Part shown: positions 16,651-24,998 of the stretch, piece by piece
Position numbering within the stretch: the stretch's first letter is position 1
Layout: every line of letters begins with the position of its first letter
Assembly: GCA_002256205.1 (NCBI GenBank)
Contig: NKIW01000012.1
Span: 1 to 64,000, forward strand
From: Rhizobiales bacterium PAR1
Lineage (GTDB): Bacteria; Pseudomonadota; Alphaproteobacteria; Rhizobiales; Beijerinckiaceae
DNA: 64,000 nt
Reading direction: 5' to 3'
Translations under genes and position numbers: made by a program
The notes under the pieces: generated by a model
What the model was told of the DNA's origin: nothing
Seen by the model: only the letters and a program-made list of their open reading frames with translations
Databases searched by the model: none

Positions 16651-19512
16651 ATGAGCCTTGTTCAGGAAATTGACTATGGCACGCCCGCCCGCCTCTCGGA
16701 TAAAACCGTGACACTGACCATCGACGGCGAGAGCATCTCCGTGCCCGCCGGCACCTCGGTGATGGCGGCGGCGATGCACGCCGGCACCAAGATCCCCAAA
16801 CTCTGCGCGACCGATAGCCTCGAACCTTTCGGCTCCTGCCGGCTTTGTCTGGTGGAAATCGAGGGTCGCAAGGGCACACCTGCCTCCTGCACGACGCTGG
16901 TCGAGGAGGGCATGGTAGTGCGGACCCAGACGCCGCAGCTTGCCAAACTCCGCAAGGGCGTGATGGAGCTTTATATCTCCGATCACCCGCTCGATTGCCT
17001 GACCTGCTCGGCGAATGGCGATTGCGAATTGCAGGATATGGCGGGCGCGGTGGGCCTGCGCGAAGTGCGCTATGAGGGCGGCGCCAACCACTTCGAGAAG
17101 GGCTCGGCGCTTACGCTGCCGCAGGATACCTCGAACCCGTATTTTACCTATGATCCGGCCAAATGCATCGTCTGCAACCGCTGCGTCAGAGCCTGCGAGG
17201 AAGTGCAAGGTACCTTCGCGCTGACGATCACCGGGCGCGGGTTCGAGAGCCGCGTCTCGCCGGGCGGCACGGATTTTCTCGGCTCGGAATGCGTCTCCTG
17301 CGGTGCCTGTGTGCAGGCCTGCCCGACCGCGACGCTCAACGAGAATGCCGTCATTGAGCACGGCACGCCCGAGCACTCCAAGGTCACGACCTGCGCCTAT
17401 TGCGGCGTCGGCTGCTCGTTCAAAGCCGAGATGCAGGGCGACAAGCTCATCCGCATGGTGCCCTACAAGGATGGCAAGGCGAACGAGGGCCATTCCTGTG
17501 TCAAGGGCCGCTTTGCCTGGGGCTATGCCACCCACAAGGACCGGATCACCAAGCCGATGATCCGCGCAAAGATCACTGATCCCTGGCGCGAGGTCACCTG
17601 GGATGAAGCGATCAACCATGCCGCCCAAGAGTTCAAGCGCATTCAGGCCGAATATGGCCGCGAGTCGATCGGCGCGGTAACCTCCTCGCGCTGCACGAAC
17701 GAGGAGGTTTTCCTCGTCCAGAAGTTGGTGCGCGCGGCTTTCGGCAACAATAACGTCGATACCTGCGCCCGCGTCTGCCATTCGCCGACGGGCTACGGTC
17801 TCTCGACCGCCTTCGGCACCTCAGCGGGGACGCAGGACTTCAAATCGGTCGCAAAGGCCGATGTGATCCTCGTCATTGGCGCGAACCCGACCGACGGGCA
17901 CCCGGTCTTTGCCTCGCGGATGAAGAAGCGCCTCAGGGCTGGCGCGAAGCTGATCGTCGCCGATCCGCGCCGGATCGATCTTGTGAAGTCGCCGCATATC
18001 GCCGCCGCGCATCATCTCCAGCTCAAGCCCGGCACCAATGTCGCGCTGGTCAACGCGCTGGCACATGTCATCGTCACAGAAGGGCTTCTCGATGAGGCCT
18101 ACGTCCGCGAACGCTGCGACCTTCTGGACTTCGAGGTCTGGGCGCGCTTCATTGCGGAGGAGAAGAACTCTCCGGAGTTAAGCGAGAAGCACACTGGCGT
18201 TCCCGCCGCCGAGGTGCGCTCTGCCGCGCGGCTCTATGCGACGGGAGGCAATGCCGCGATCTACTACGGTCTTGGCGTCACCGAACATTCGCAGGGCTCA
18301 ACGACCGTGATGGCGATGGCGAACCTTGCCATGCTGACCGGAAACATCGGGCGCGACGGTGTCGGCGTGAACCCCTTGCGCGGCCAGAACAACGTGCAGG
18401 GCTCTTGCGATATGGGCTCGTTCCCGCACGAGCTCTCCGGCTATCGCCATGTCTCGGATGACGCGACGCGCGAAGCTTTTGAGACGCTCTGGGGCACGCC
18501 GCTCGATGTAGAACCGGGCCTGCGCATTCCCAATATGCTGGATGAGGCGGTCTCGGGTCGCTTCCTCGGCCTCTATATTCAGGGTGAGGATATTGCTCAG
18601 TCTGATCCCAACACGCAGCACGTCACCGATGGCCTCAAAGCCATGGAATGCGTGGTGGTGCAGGATCTCTTCCTCAACGAAACCGCGAAATACGCGCATG
18701 TCTTTCTGCCCGGCGCGTCGTTCCTCGAAAAGGACGGCACCTTCACCAACGCCGAGCGCCGCATCAATCGCGTCCGGCAGGTGATGGCACCGATGGCGGG
18801 CAAGGCGGAATGGCAGGTGACGGCGGAGCTGGCGCGCGCGCTCGGCTATCCGATGAACTACCCGCACCCCGCCGAAATCATGGATGAAATCGCCGCATTG
18901 CCGCCGACCTTTGCCGGTGTTTCCTATGCCAAGCTTGACGCCATGGGGTCGATCCAGTGGCCCTGCAACGAGAAGGCGCCGCTCGGCACGCCGATCATGC
19001 ACATCGACCGCTTCGTGCGTGGCAAGGGCCGTTTCATGTTGACCGAGTACGTCCCGACCGAGGAGCGCACCGGCCCGCGCTTCCCGCTGATCCTGACGAC
19101 GGGGCGCATCCTCAGCCAGTATAACGTCGGCGCGCAGACCCGGCGCACGGAAAACAATGCTTGGCATGACGAGGATGTGCTCGAAATCCATCCCTTTGAT
19201 GCGGAAAATCGCGGCATTCGCGAGGGGGACCTCGTGCTGATCCAGTCGCGTTCGGGTGAGATCGCGCTTCATGCCGAGATCACCGATCGCGTGCAGCCCG
19301 GCGTCGTTTACACCACCTTCCACCACGCCGAGCCGGGCGCGAATGTCATCACCACCGACTTCTCGGACTGGGCGACCAACTGCCCAGAATACAAGGTGAC
19401 GGCGGTTGAGGTCAGGCGCACCAACTACTATTCGAAGTGGCAGGAAATGAACCGCGAGGAAGACTTGACCCTGCGTGTCATCGCCGGGCGGCTCTCCCCG
19501 GCGGCGGAATGA
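16651..19512 (+). CDS. fdsA: NAD-dependent formate dehydrogenase alpha subunit (molybdenum catalytic subunit)
   Basis: A 953-aa catalytic subunit that oxidises formate to CO2. The ferredoxin-like N terminus binds 2Fe-2S (Cys52, 63, 66, 80), then a His112/Cys116/119/125 cluster, two 4Fe-4S sets (Cys172-175-178-182 and 214-217-220-224), and the FDH proximal cluster (Cys248, 251, 255, 283). The molybdenum ligand is a cysteine, Cys376, followed by the catalytic His377 (VCHSPTGYG), so this is not a selenocysteine enzyme. The C-terminal domain carries the bis-MGD cofactor motifs. AAGGA 7 bases before ATG 16651 supports the start; a frame continues further upstream but overlaps fdsB. All ligands look intact. 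Confidence 0.96.
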   Translation: MSLVQEIDYGTPARLSDKTVTLTIDGESISVPAGTSVMAAAMHAGTKIPKLCATDSLEPFGSCRLCLVEIEGRKGTPASCTTLVEEGMVVRTQTPQLAKLRKGVMELYISDHPLDCLTCSANGDCELQDMAGAVGLREVRYEGGANHFEKGSALTLPQDTSNPYFTYDPAKCIVCNRCVRACEEVQGTFALTITGRGFESRVSPGGTDFLGSECVSCGACVQACPTATLNENAVIEHGTPEHSKVTTCAYCGVGCSFKAEMQGDKLIRMVPYKDGKANEGHSCVKGRFAWGYATHKDRITKPMIRAKITDPWREVTWDEAINHAAQEFKRIQAEYGRESIGAVTSSRCTNEEVFLVQKLVRAAFGNNNVDTCARVCHSPTGYGLSTAFGTSAGTQDFKSVAKADVILVIGANPTDGHPVFASRMKKRLRAGAKLIVADPRRIDLVKSPHIAAAHHLQLKPGTNVALVNALAHVIVTEGLLDEAYVRERCDLLDFEVWARFIAEEKNSPELSEKHTGVPAAEVRSAARLYATGGNAAIYYGLGVTEHSQGSTTVMAMANLAMLTGNIGRDGVGVNPLRGQNNVQGSCDMGSFPHELSGYRHVSDDATREAFETLWGTPLDVEPGLRIPNMLDEAVSGRFLGLYIQGEDIAQSDPNTQHVTDGLKAMECVVVQDLFLNETAKYAHVFLPGASFLEKDGTFTNAERRINRVRQVMAPMAGKAEWQVTAELARALGYPMNYPHPAEIMDEIAALPPTFAGVSYAKLDAMGSIQWPCNEKAPLGTPIMHIDRFVRGKGRFMLTEYVPTEERTGPRFPLILTTGRILSQYNVGAQTRRTENNAWHDEDVLEIHPFDAENRGIREGDLVLIQSRSGEIALHAEITDRVQPGVVYTTFHHAEPGANVITTDFSDWATNCPEYKVTAVEVRRTNYYSKWQEMNREEDLTLRVIAGRLSPAAE

Positions 19513-19519
19513 CATCACG

Positions 19520-20353
19520 ATGACCCAGGGGCCCGAGACTGAACCACCCGCTCGCACCGCTTTGGCCCGCACGCTCCGCTACGATGGAACCTGGGACAAG
19601 GCACGTGCGGTTGAGGTGCCAGTCGAGGTGCCGGTGAACCTTGTCTATGGCGGCATGCCGCATGTCGTACTGATGGCAACGCCGGAACATCTCGAAGATC
19701 TTGCGCTGGGCTTCACGCTGACGGAGGGAATCGCGGCGAGCCGCAGCGATATCCGTGCCGTGGCTATCCGCCCGGCGGACGGTGGTCTTGTCGTCGATAT
19801 CGATCTCGTCCCGGAGGCGATGAAGCGCTTCCTCGCTCGCCGTCGCAACATGGCCGGGCGAACAAGCTGCGGCCTTTGCGGCGTCGAGACGCTGGATCAA
19901 TTGACGCTGCGCGAGGCCCGGCTTTCCGGTGAAGCGATTGCCTCGCCCGCCATCGCGAAGGCTTTGCAGGCGCTCAGTGCGCTGCAACCGCTCCATGGAC
20001 GCACCCATGCTGTCCATGCTGCCGCGTGGTTCAGCCGCGAGGGCGAAGCGCTGCTCGCGCGCGAGGATGTCGGCCGCCACAACGCCCTCGACAAGATGAT
20101 CGGCGGCTGCCTGATCGAAGGGCTCGCGCCGGAAGCCGGCTTTGCCGTCATCACCAGCCGCTGTTCTTTCGAAATGGTGGAGAAAGCGGCGATGTTCGGC
20201 ACCTCAACGCTGGTGGCGATCTCCGCACCGACTTCGCTGGCCATTGAGCGCGCCGATGCGCTCGGCATCACCCTGATTGCGGTCGCGCGGGCCGATACCG
20301 CGATGGCCTTCACCGATCCTTCGAGCCAACCGAATCGGGCACTTATCCCATGA
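19520..20353 (+). CDS. fdhD: Formate dehydrogenase accessory sulfurtransferase FdhD
   Basis: A 277-aa protein that hands sulfur from IscS to the molybdenum cofactor before it enters formate dehydrogenase. The functional CxxC is Cys117/Cys120 (TSCGLCG). Other family blocks are EHLEDLALGFTLTEG, HAAAWF and EDVGRHNALDKMIGG, followed by SRCSFEMV. The ATG at 19520 follows the fdsA stop by 7 bases. It lies between fdsA and fdsD, the common order of soluble FDH operons, and overlaps fdsD by 4 bases. Confidence 0.95.
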   Translation: MTQGPETEPPARTALARTLRYDGTWDKARAVEVPVEVPVNLVYGGMPHVVLMATPEHLEDLALGFTLTEGIAASRSDIRAVAIRPADGGLVVDIDLVPEAMKRFLARRRNMAGRTSCGLCGVETLDQLTLREARLSGEAIASPAIAKALQALSALQPLHGRTHAVHAAAWFSREGEALLAREDVGRHNALDKMIGGCLIEGLAPEAGFAVITSRCSFEMVEKAAMFGTSTLVAISAPTSLAIERADALGITLIAVARADTAMAFTDPSSQPNRALIP

Positions 20354-20586
20354 CCGAGACTGACGCCGATCCTACCCTCAAGCTCGCCCACATGGCCCGG
20401 CAGATCGCCGATTTCTTCAAGGCCTACCCCGAGGAAAAGGCTGTGCCGGGTATCGCCGAGCACATCAACAAGTTCTGGTCCAAGCGCATGCGCGAGGATT
20501 TCCTCGCCGCCTTCCGGCAGGATGATCCACGCCTTGATGCGCTCGTGGCGAAAGCCATGCCGAAGATCAAGGGCTGGCAGGCATGA
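20350..20586 (+). CDS. fdsD: Formate dehydrogenase delta subunit FdsD
   Basis: A 78-aa helical protein with LAHMARQIADFFKAYPEE and AEHINKFWSKRMREDFLA, the FdsD signature. In Rhodobacter capsulatus FdsD is needed for a stable, active complex with FdsC-like chaperones, probably in cofactor insertion. The ATG overlaps the fdhD stop (ATGA). It closes the operon and its stop directly abuts the stop of the convergent solute-binding-protein gene. Confidence 0.92.
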   Translation: MTETDADPTLKLAHMARQIADFFKAYPEEKAVPGIAEHINKFWSKRMREDFLAAFRQDDPRLDALVAKAMPKIKGWQA

Positions 20587-22167
20587 TTACACGCGCTTGA
20601 GCCCCCAGGGGTAGGGCGCGGAGCCCTGAAGCATCCCGGTCAGGCTCTTGCGATAGGCGGTTGTGATGTTGAATTGCCCGAGCGGAACTGTCGCGACCTC
20701 CTGAAGTGCCAGCCGTCCGAGCGTGCCGGCGGCCTTGGCCCGGCTCGCATCATCCTGCGCAAAGAGCCACTCTTCGGCAAGCGCTTCGGCGCGCGGATTA
20801 TCCCACCAGCCGAACCAGCCACGTGTGCCCTGACCGCGCACGAGCAGCGACATGGCCGGATTGCCCCAGCCGATCGCCGGCCCCGTGGTGTGGAAGATGC
20901 TCCAGCCGCCTTTTTCAACCGACTCGCGGCTGCCGCGCCGTTGGATCACGGTGCCCCAGTCGGAATCTCTCAGATCGACTGTCAGCCCTGCCTTCCGCAA
21001 CAGATCCGCGCTGACCTGCCCGAGCGGGCCGATATCGGGAAAATCGGTCGGGTTGATGATGACGCATTTCTCGCCCGCATAGCCCGAGGCCTTGAGCACC
21101 TCGGCAGCGCGGGCCGTGCTCTGCGGCATCAGGTCTTCCTGCTCGCCGGTGTAATAGGCGGTGCCTTTCGGCCAGAGGCTGCGGCAGAGAGTCCAGGTCG
21201 CGGGGTCTTCGCCTTGCGAGGCGCGCATGTAGTCTTCCTGAATGACCGCCATGCGCACGGCTTCACGCACCTTGATGTTGTTGAAGGGCGGATGGAGATG
21301 ATTGAGCCGCATGATCGCAAGGCGCCCCGACGGATCGGTGACTTCGCGCTTGATGTCGCCGTTCTTGGCGAGGAGCTGCTGGAGATCGACAGGCGGGCGC
21401 TCCCACCAGTCGATTTCACCGCGCTGCAAGGCCGCAGCCGCCGTCGCGGGATCAGGCATGATGTGCCATTCGACCCGCTTGAAATAGGCGTTCTTGCCGC
21501 CCGCGCCACGACTCGGCGGTTCCTGGCGCGGTACATAGCCCTCAAATTTCTCGTAAACAGCGCGGCTGCCGGAATTGAATTCGCCCGGCACGAAGCGATA
21601 GGGGCCTGAGCCGATCACCTCGGTGATCTGCTTGTTGGCATCCGTCAGCGCATGGCGCTCGGGCATGATGAAGGCCGGTGTATCCGGCTTGCCGAGGGCG
21701 TCGAGCAGCAGCGGGAAGGGTCGCTTGAGGCGCACTTCGAAGGTCTTGTCGTCAATCGCTTGCCACGCCTCGACTTCCTTGGCGACGAGCTGGCCAAAAC
21801 TATCGCGCTGCGACCAGCGCAGGATGCTGGCGATGCAATCGGCGGAACGCACGGCCGCGCCATCGTGGAATTTCAGCCCGTCGCGCAGCTTGAAGCGCCA
21901 GCGCCGCCCGGCGTCGAGCGTCTCGTAGCTCTCGGCCATCTGCGGCTGCGAGACGAGATTCATATCGAGCGCGAACAGGGTGTCGTACACGTAGTAACCG
22001 TGGTTGTTGGTCACGGTGGCGGTGGTCCAGATCGGATCAACCGAGGAGAGGTTCGCCTGCGGCACGAAGCGCATCGTCGAGGCGCGCCAGTCCTGCGCCA
22101 GCGCGGGGCGCGCGAGGCCGGACGCCGCGAACGCAGCGGCACCCTTGAGAAATGTTCTGCGACGCAT
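20587..22167 (-). CDS. ABC transporter periplasmic solute-binding protein, family 5 (peptide/nickel type), Tat-exported
   Basis: A 526-aa protein of the SBP_bac_5 family (DppA/OppA). The N terminus MRRRTFLKGAAAF is a twin-arginine signal, ending near ALAQ at residue 25. Family blocks follow: RRWRFKLRDGLKFHDGAAV, IGSGPYRF and LNHLHPPFNNIKVREA. AGGAG 8 bases before the ATG at 22167 fixes the start. No permease or ATPase gene is next to it; only an amidase gene lies 35 bases upstream in the same direction. The partner membrane proteins must be elsewhere, or the protein has another role. The ligand may be an amide or peptide that the amidase acts on; this is inference. Confidence 0.88.
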   Translation of the reverse strand: MRRRTFLKGAAAFAASGLARPALAQDWRASTMRFVPQANLSSVDPIWTTATVTNNHGYYVYDTLFALDMNLVSQPQMAESYETLDAGRRWRFKLRDGLKFHDGAAVRSADCIASILRWSQRDSFGQLVAKEVEAWQAIDDKTFEVRLKRPFPLLLDALGKPDTPAFIMPERHALTDANKQITEVIGSGPYRFVPGEFNSGSRAVYEKFEGYVPRQEPPSRGAGGKNAYFKRVEWHIMPDPATAAAALQRGEIDWWERPPVDLQQLLAKNGDIKREVTDPSGRLAIMRLNHLHPPFNNIKVREAVRMAVIQEDYMRASQGEDPATWTLCRSLWPKGTAYYTGEQEDLMPQSTARAAEVLKASGYAGEKCVIINPTDFPDIGPLGQVSADLLRKAGLTVDLRDSDWGTVIQRRGSRESVEKGGWSIFHTTGPAIGWGNPAMSLLVRGQGTRGWFGWWDNPRAEALAEEWLFAQDDASRAKAAGTLGRLALQEVATVPLGQFNITTAYRKSLTGMLQGSAPYPWGLKRV

Positions 22168-22202
22168 GGCTGAATCTCCTGAAGGACAGCAAAAGGCGTA
22201 GG

Positions 22203-23693
22203 TCAATCGAAGCCGAGAAAGCCGGGGCTTTGCGAAAGCGCTGGCATCGCGGCAAGTCTCGCAAGGTCCGGCCTGGGCCGCGCGGTGACGGGACTGCCTG
22301 CCAGATAGCGCTCCAGCGCAGCGGCAACCGCGAGAACCTTGGCATCGCCGCCGCGCGGGCCGACGATCTGCAAACCGAAGGGCATACCGTGATCATCAAG
22401 CCCGACCGGCAGTGAAATCGCCGGATGTCCAACCACGGTGACGGCATAGGCCATGGCGAGCCAATGGAAGTAGGTTCGCGTCGGCTTGCCGTCGATCTCG
22501 GTGGGAAAAAGCTCCGTCCACGGTCTCGGACTCAGCGTCACTGCCGGCGAAAGGATCACGTCATAGCGCTCGAAGAACGCCTGCCAGCGCTTGTAGAGCA
22601 CAGTCTGCTGTTTGAGCGCCTGCGTCACATCGAGCGCTGAATAGCGCAGCCCTTCCTCGACATTAGCGCGGACATTGGGCCCCAAGAGGTCCGGCGTATC
22701 CCGGAAGCGCTCGTAAAAGCTCGCCATGAACGAAACCGCGCGCAGCACTTCGAAGGTTTCATCCGAGCCGGAGCAATCCGGTGTTGTGTCATCCGCCACG
22801 GCAAAGACACGCCGGAACGTGGTGCATTTTTTAGCGAAGACATCACGGATATGCCGCTCGGTCGGCGCGAAACCGAAGTCCGGCGTCAGCGCGACCTTGA
22901 GGTTCGAGAGGTCAGCCTCTGGCAGGGTCAGGAAATCGCCTGCGCCGCGTACCGCCCGACCGTGGATGGTGGTTGCGAGCGGATCAACTGCGTTATCGGA
23001 GACCATTGTCGAGAGCAGCAGGCAGAGATCCGGTACGGTGCGCGCCATCGGGCCAAGTACAGAGAGCGGGTTCCAGCCGAGCGGGCGCTTGTCGCTCGGC
23101 ACCACGCCGGGCGAGGGGCGAAAGCCGACGATACCGTTATAGGCAGCAGGGTTGCGGAGCGATCCGCCCGTATCCGAACCCGTCGCAATCGGCACCATGC
23201 CCGTCGCCAGCGCCACGCCTGAGCCGCCGGAGGAACCCGCAGCGGATTTATCCGGCGAGAACGGATTGCCGGTCACGCCATACACCGCGTTGCGCGTATT
23301 CGCGCCGGCGCCCCATTCGGGCGTGTTGGTCTTGCCCAGCACAATGGCACCAGCCTGCTTCACGGACTGGACGATCAGGTGGTCCTTTGTTGGCACGTGA
23401 TCCTTGAAGAGCACGCTACCATAGGTCGAACGCAGCCCCTCGGCATCTTCCAGATCCTTGATCCCGATGGGCAGGCCATGCAGGGGCCCGAGCGGATCAC
23501 CGCGCATCACGGCGGCTTCGGCCTTCGTCGCGGCGGCGCTCGCACGCTCGAAATCGCGCGCGACCATGGCGTTGACGGCGGGATCGACGGTTTCGATCCG
23601 CCGGATGCAGCTAGCGACCAATTCCTTCGGCGAGAGCGCCTTCGATCCAATGAGCCGACGCGCTTCAAGCGCATCAAGATCACAAGGCTCCAT
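22203..23693 (-). CDS. Amidase-signature family hydrolase
   Basis: A 496-aa enzyme with the amidase signature. The Ser-cisSer-Lys triad is visible: Lys79 (GLPIGIKDLED), the cis-Ser in AAGSSGGSG (about 154-155) and the nucleophile Ser178 in GSDTGGSLR. Such enzymes hydrolyse a wide range of amides, and GatA belongs to the same family. No gatB or gatC is nearby and the GatA-specific context is lacking, so a catabolic amidase is more likely. The ATG at 23693 has GGAG 7 bases before it; an in-frame GTG at 23717 is possible. It is upstream of the solute-binding protein in one likely operon. Confidence 0.9.
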   Translation of the reverse strand: MEPCDLDALEARRLIGSKALSPKELVASCIRRIETVDPAVNAMVARDFERASAAATKAEAAVMRGDPLGPLHGLPIGIKDLEDAEGLRSTYGSVLFKDHVPTKDHLIVQSVKQAGAIVLGKTNTPEWGAGANTRNAVYGVTGNPFSPDKSAAGSSGGSGVALATGMVPIATGSDTGGSLRNPAAYNGIVGFRPSPGVVPSDKRPLGWNPLSVLGPMARTVPDLCLLLSTMVSDNAVDPLATTIHGRAVRGAGDFLTLPEADLSNLKVALTPDFGFAPTERHIRDVFAKKCTTFRRVFAVADDTTPDCSGSDETFEVLRAVSFMASFYERFRDTPDLLGPNVRANVEEGLRYSALDVTQALKQQTVLYKRWQAFFERYDVILSPAVTLSPRPWTELFPTEIDGKPTRTYFHWLAMAYAVTVVGHPAISLPVGLDDHGMPFGLQIVGPRGGDAKVLAVAAALERYLAGSPVTARPRPDLARLAAMPALSQSPGFLGFD

Positions 23694-23869
23694 CCTCAGG
23701 CTCCGCAGGTTCGGCACGCAGCGCGAAGGCGCGCTGGTTCAGGTCCACGCGAAACATGGCACGGCGCAGAAGCATCGGCAACCAACGGGGTGAACCGCCT
23801 TCGATGTCGACAGTTGCTTCGGAGAAGAGATCATCCCACTATTGCCACGCGGACCGGAATCATCTGGAT

Positions 23870-24949
23870 ATGCGGCAGGAAAGGGCAGTCGCAGCTTCCA
23901 TGTTGGCCTGGGCAGTTCTGAGCGAAGAGGATGCGGGGGAGCACTGGAACTCCCTGATCCTCAGTCTGGAAGATGCCAGCCCCTTCCATACGTTTGAATT
24001 CGGCCAATATTACAAGGCGCTCGGCTGGGTTCCGCTGTATTGCGCCTGTTTCGACGACGACAAGCATGTCGTGGCGATGGCGCTCTGCCTGACGCGAACG
24101 CTGTTCGGACGGGTCGTCATCGGCTGGTGCTTCGGGGGACCAGCAGGCCTTCTGCAGACTTGGCAATCGCTGCCAGAGACAATTGCGAAGGCCAGAGGCG
24201 TCCGGCATGTCTACTTCCGGTTTCGCTGCGATCGTGAGGCGCTGGCTGACGATGCAGCCGCGCTCAAGGCGGCGGGCTGGACAAAGCCCAATGCACCCAT
24301 GGGGTGCAATCTCACGCTTGTGATGGACCTTGCGGAAACAGAGGCGCGCCTCCTCGCCGGCTATTCCAAGAACTGGCGTCGCAATCTCCGGCGCGCACAG
24401 GAAAAGGGCCTTCGGATCGCCTGCAATGAATCGGAAATCTCGCTTCAGCTCTTCGAGGCCTATCGCGAGATGGCCGACTTCAAGAACCTCGGCGGCCTTC
24501 TCGAGTTTGACAAACTCAAGCGCCTGAGCGAGCTGGCCGGGGAAACCATCCTGCTTTTTGTCGCGCGCGATGCCGAGGGGCGGCTGCTGGCGTTTCGCTG
24601 CGTTCTGGTACTCGGGAGCAAGGCGGTCGATTATCTTGCCGCGACCACGGTGCGCGGGCGCCAGCTTCACGCGGCCTATCTGTTGCTCTGGGAGGAGATC
24701 CGTGCGCTGCGCGCGCGCGGCATCACCCATCACGATCTTGGTGGCATCGATCCGGATGCCAATCCGGGTGTCTATCGTTTCAAGCGCGATACCGGCGCGC
24801 GGCAGGTCTCGCTGCTTGGGGAATGGGAGTGCGCCACCTCGAGACCCCTGCGGTGGGGTATCGACATGGCGATGTGGATGCGCGGCGTGTTGCGCAAGGT
24901 TCGCCGATATTTCGGGGAGCGGTTTCGCGGACAGCCTCCCGAGGGATAA
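23870..24949 (+). CDS. FemAB/GNAT-fold aminoacyl- or acyltransferase-like protein
   Basis: About 359 aa. The C-terminal half has the FemAB pattern: SKNWRRNLRRAQEKGL at about 165-180, then GRLLAFRCVLVLG and HAAYLLLWEEI, and ending with HDLGGIDPDANPGVYRFKRDTG, the signature of FemAB-like (BioF2-like) double-GNAT proteins. Relatives add amino acids to peptidoglycan side chains or act in polysaccharide assembly. The start is uncertain: ATGs at 23756, 23804, 23870 and 23900 are in frame and none has a strong site; homology begins after about 23900. It is divergent from the amidase and converges on yhaN. The substrate is unknown. Confidence 0.75.
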   Translation: MRQERAVAASMLAWAVLSEEDAGEHWNSLILSLEDASPFHTFEFGQYYKALGWVPLYCACFDDDKHVVAMALCLTRTLFGRVVIGWCFGGPAGLLQTWQSLPETIAKARGVRHVYFRFRCDREALADDAAALKAAGWTKPNAPMGCNLTLVMDLAETEARLLAGYSKNWRRNLRRAQEKGLRIACNESEISLQLFEAYREMADFKNLGGLLEFDKLKRLSELAGETILLFVARDAEGRLLAFRCVLVLGSKAVDYLAATTVRGRQLHAAYLLLWEEIRALRARGITHHDLGGIDPDANPGVYRFKRDTGARQVSLLGEWECATSRPLRWGIDMAMWMRGVLRKVRRYFGERFRGQPPEG

Positions 24950-24998
24950 TCTGAAATCCGCACACATATGCTGTCAGGGCCAGCCGAAAAGCACCGCC

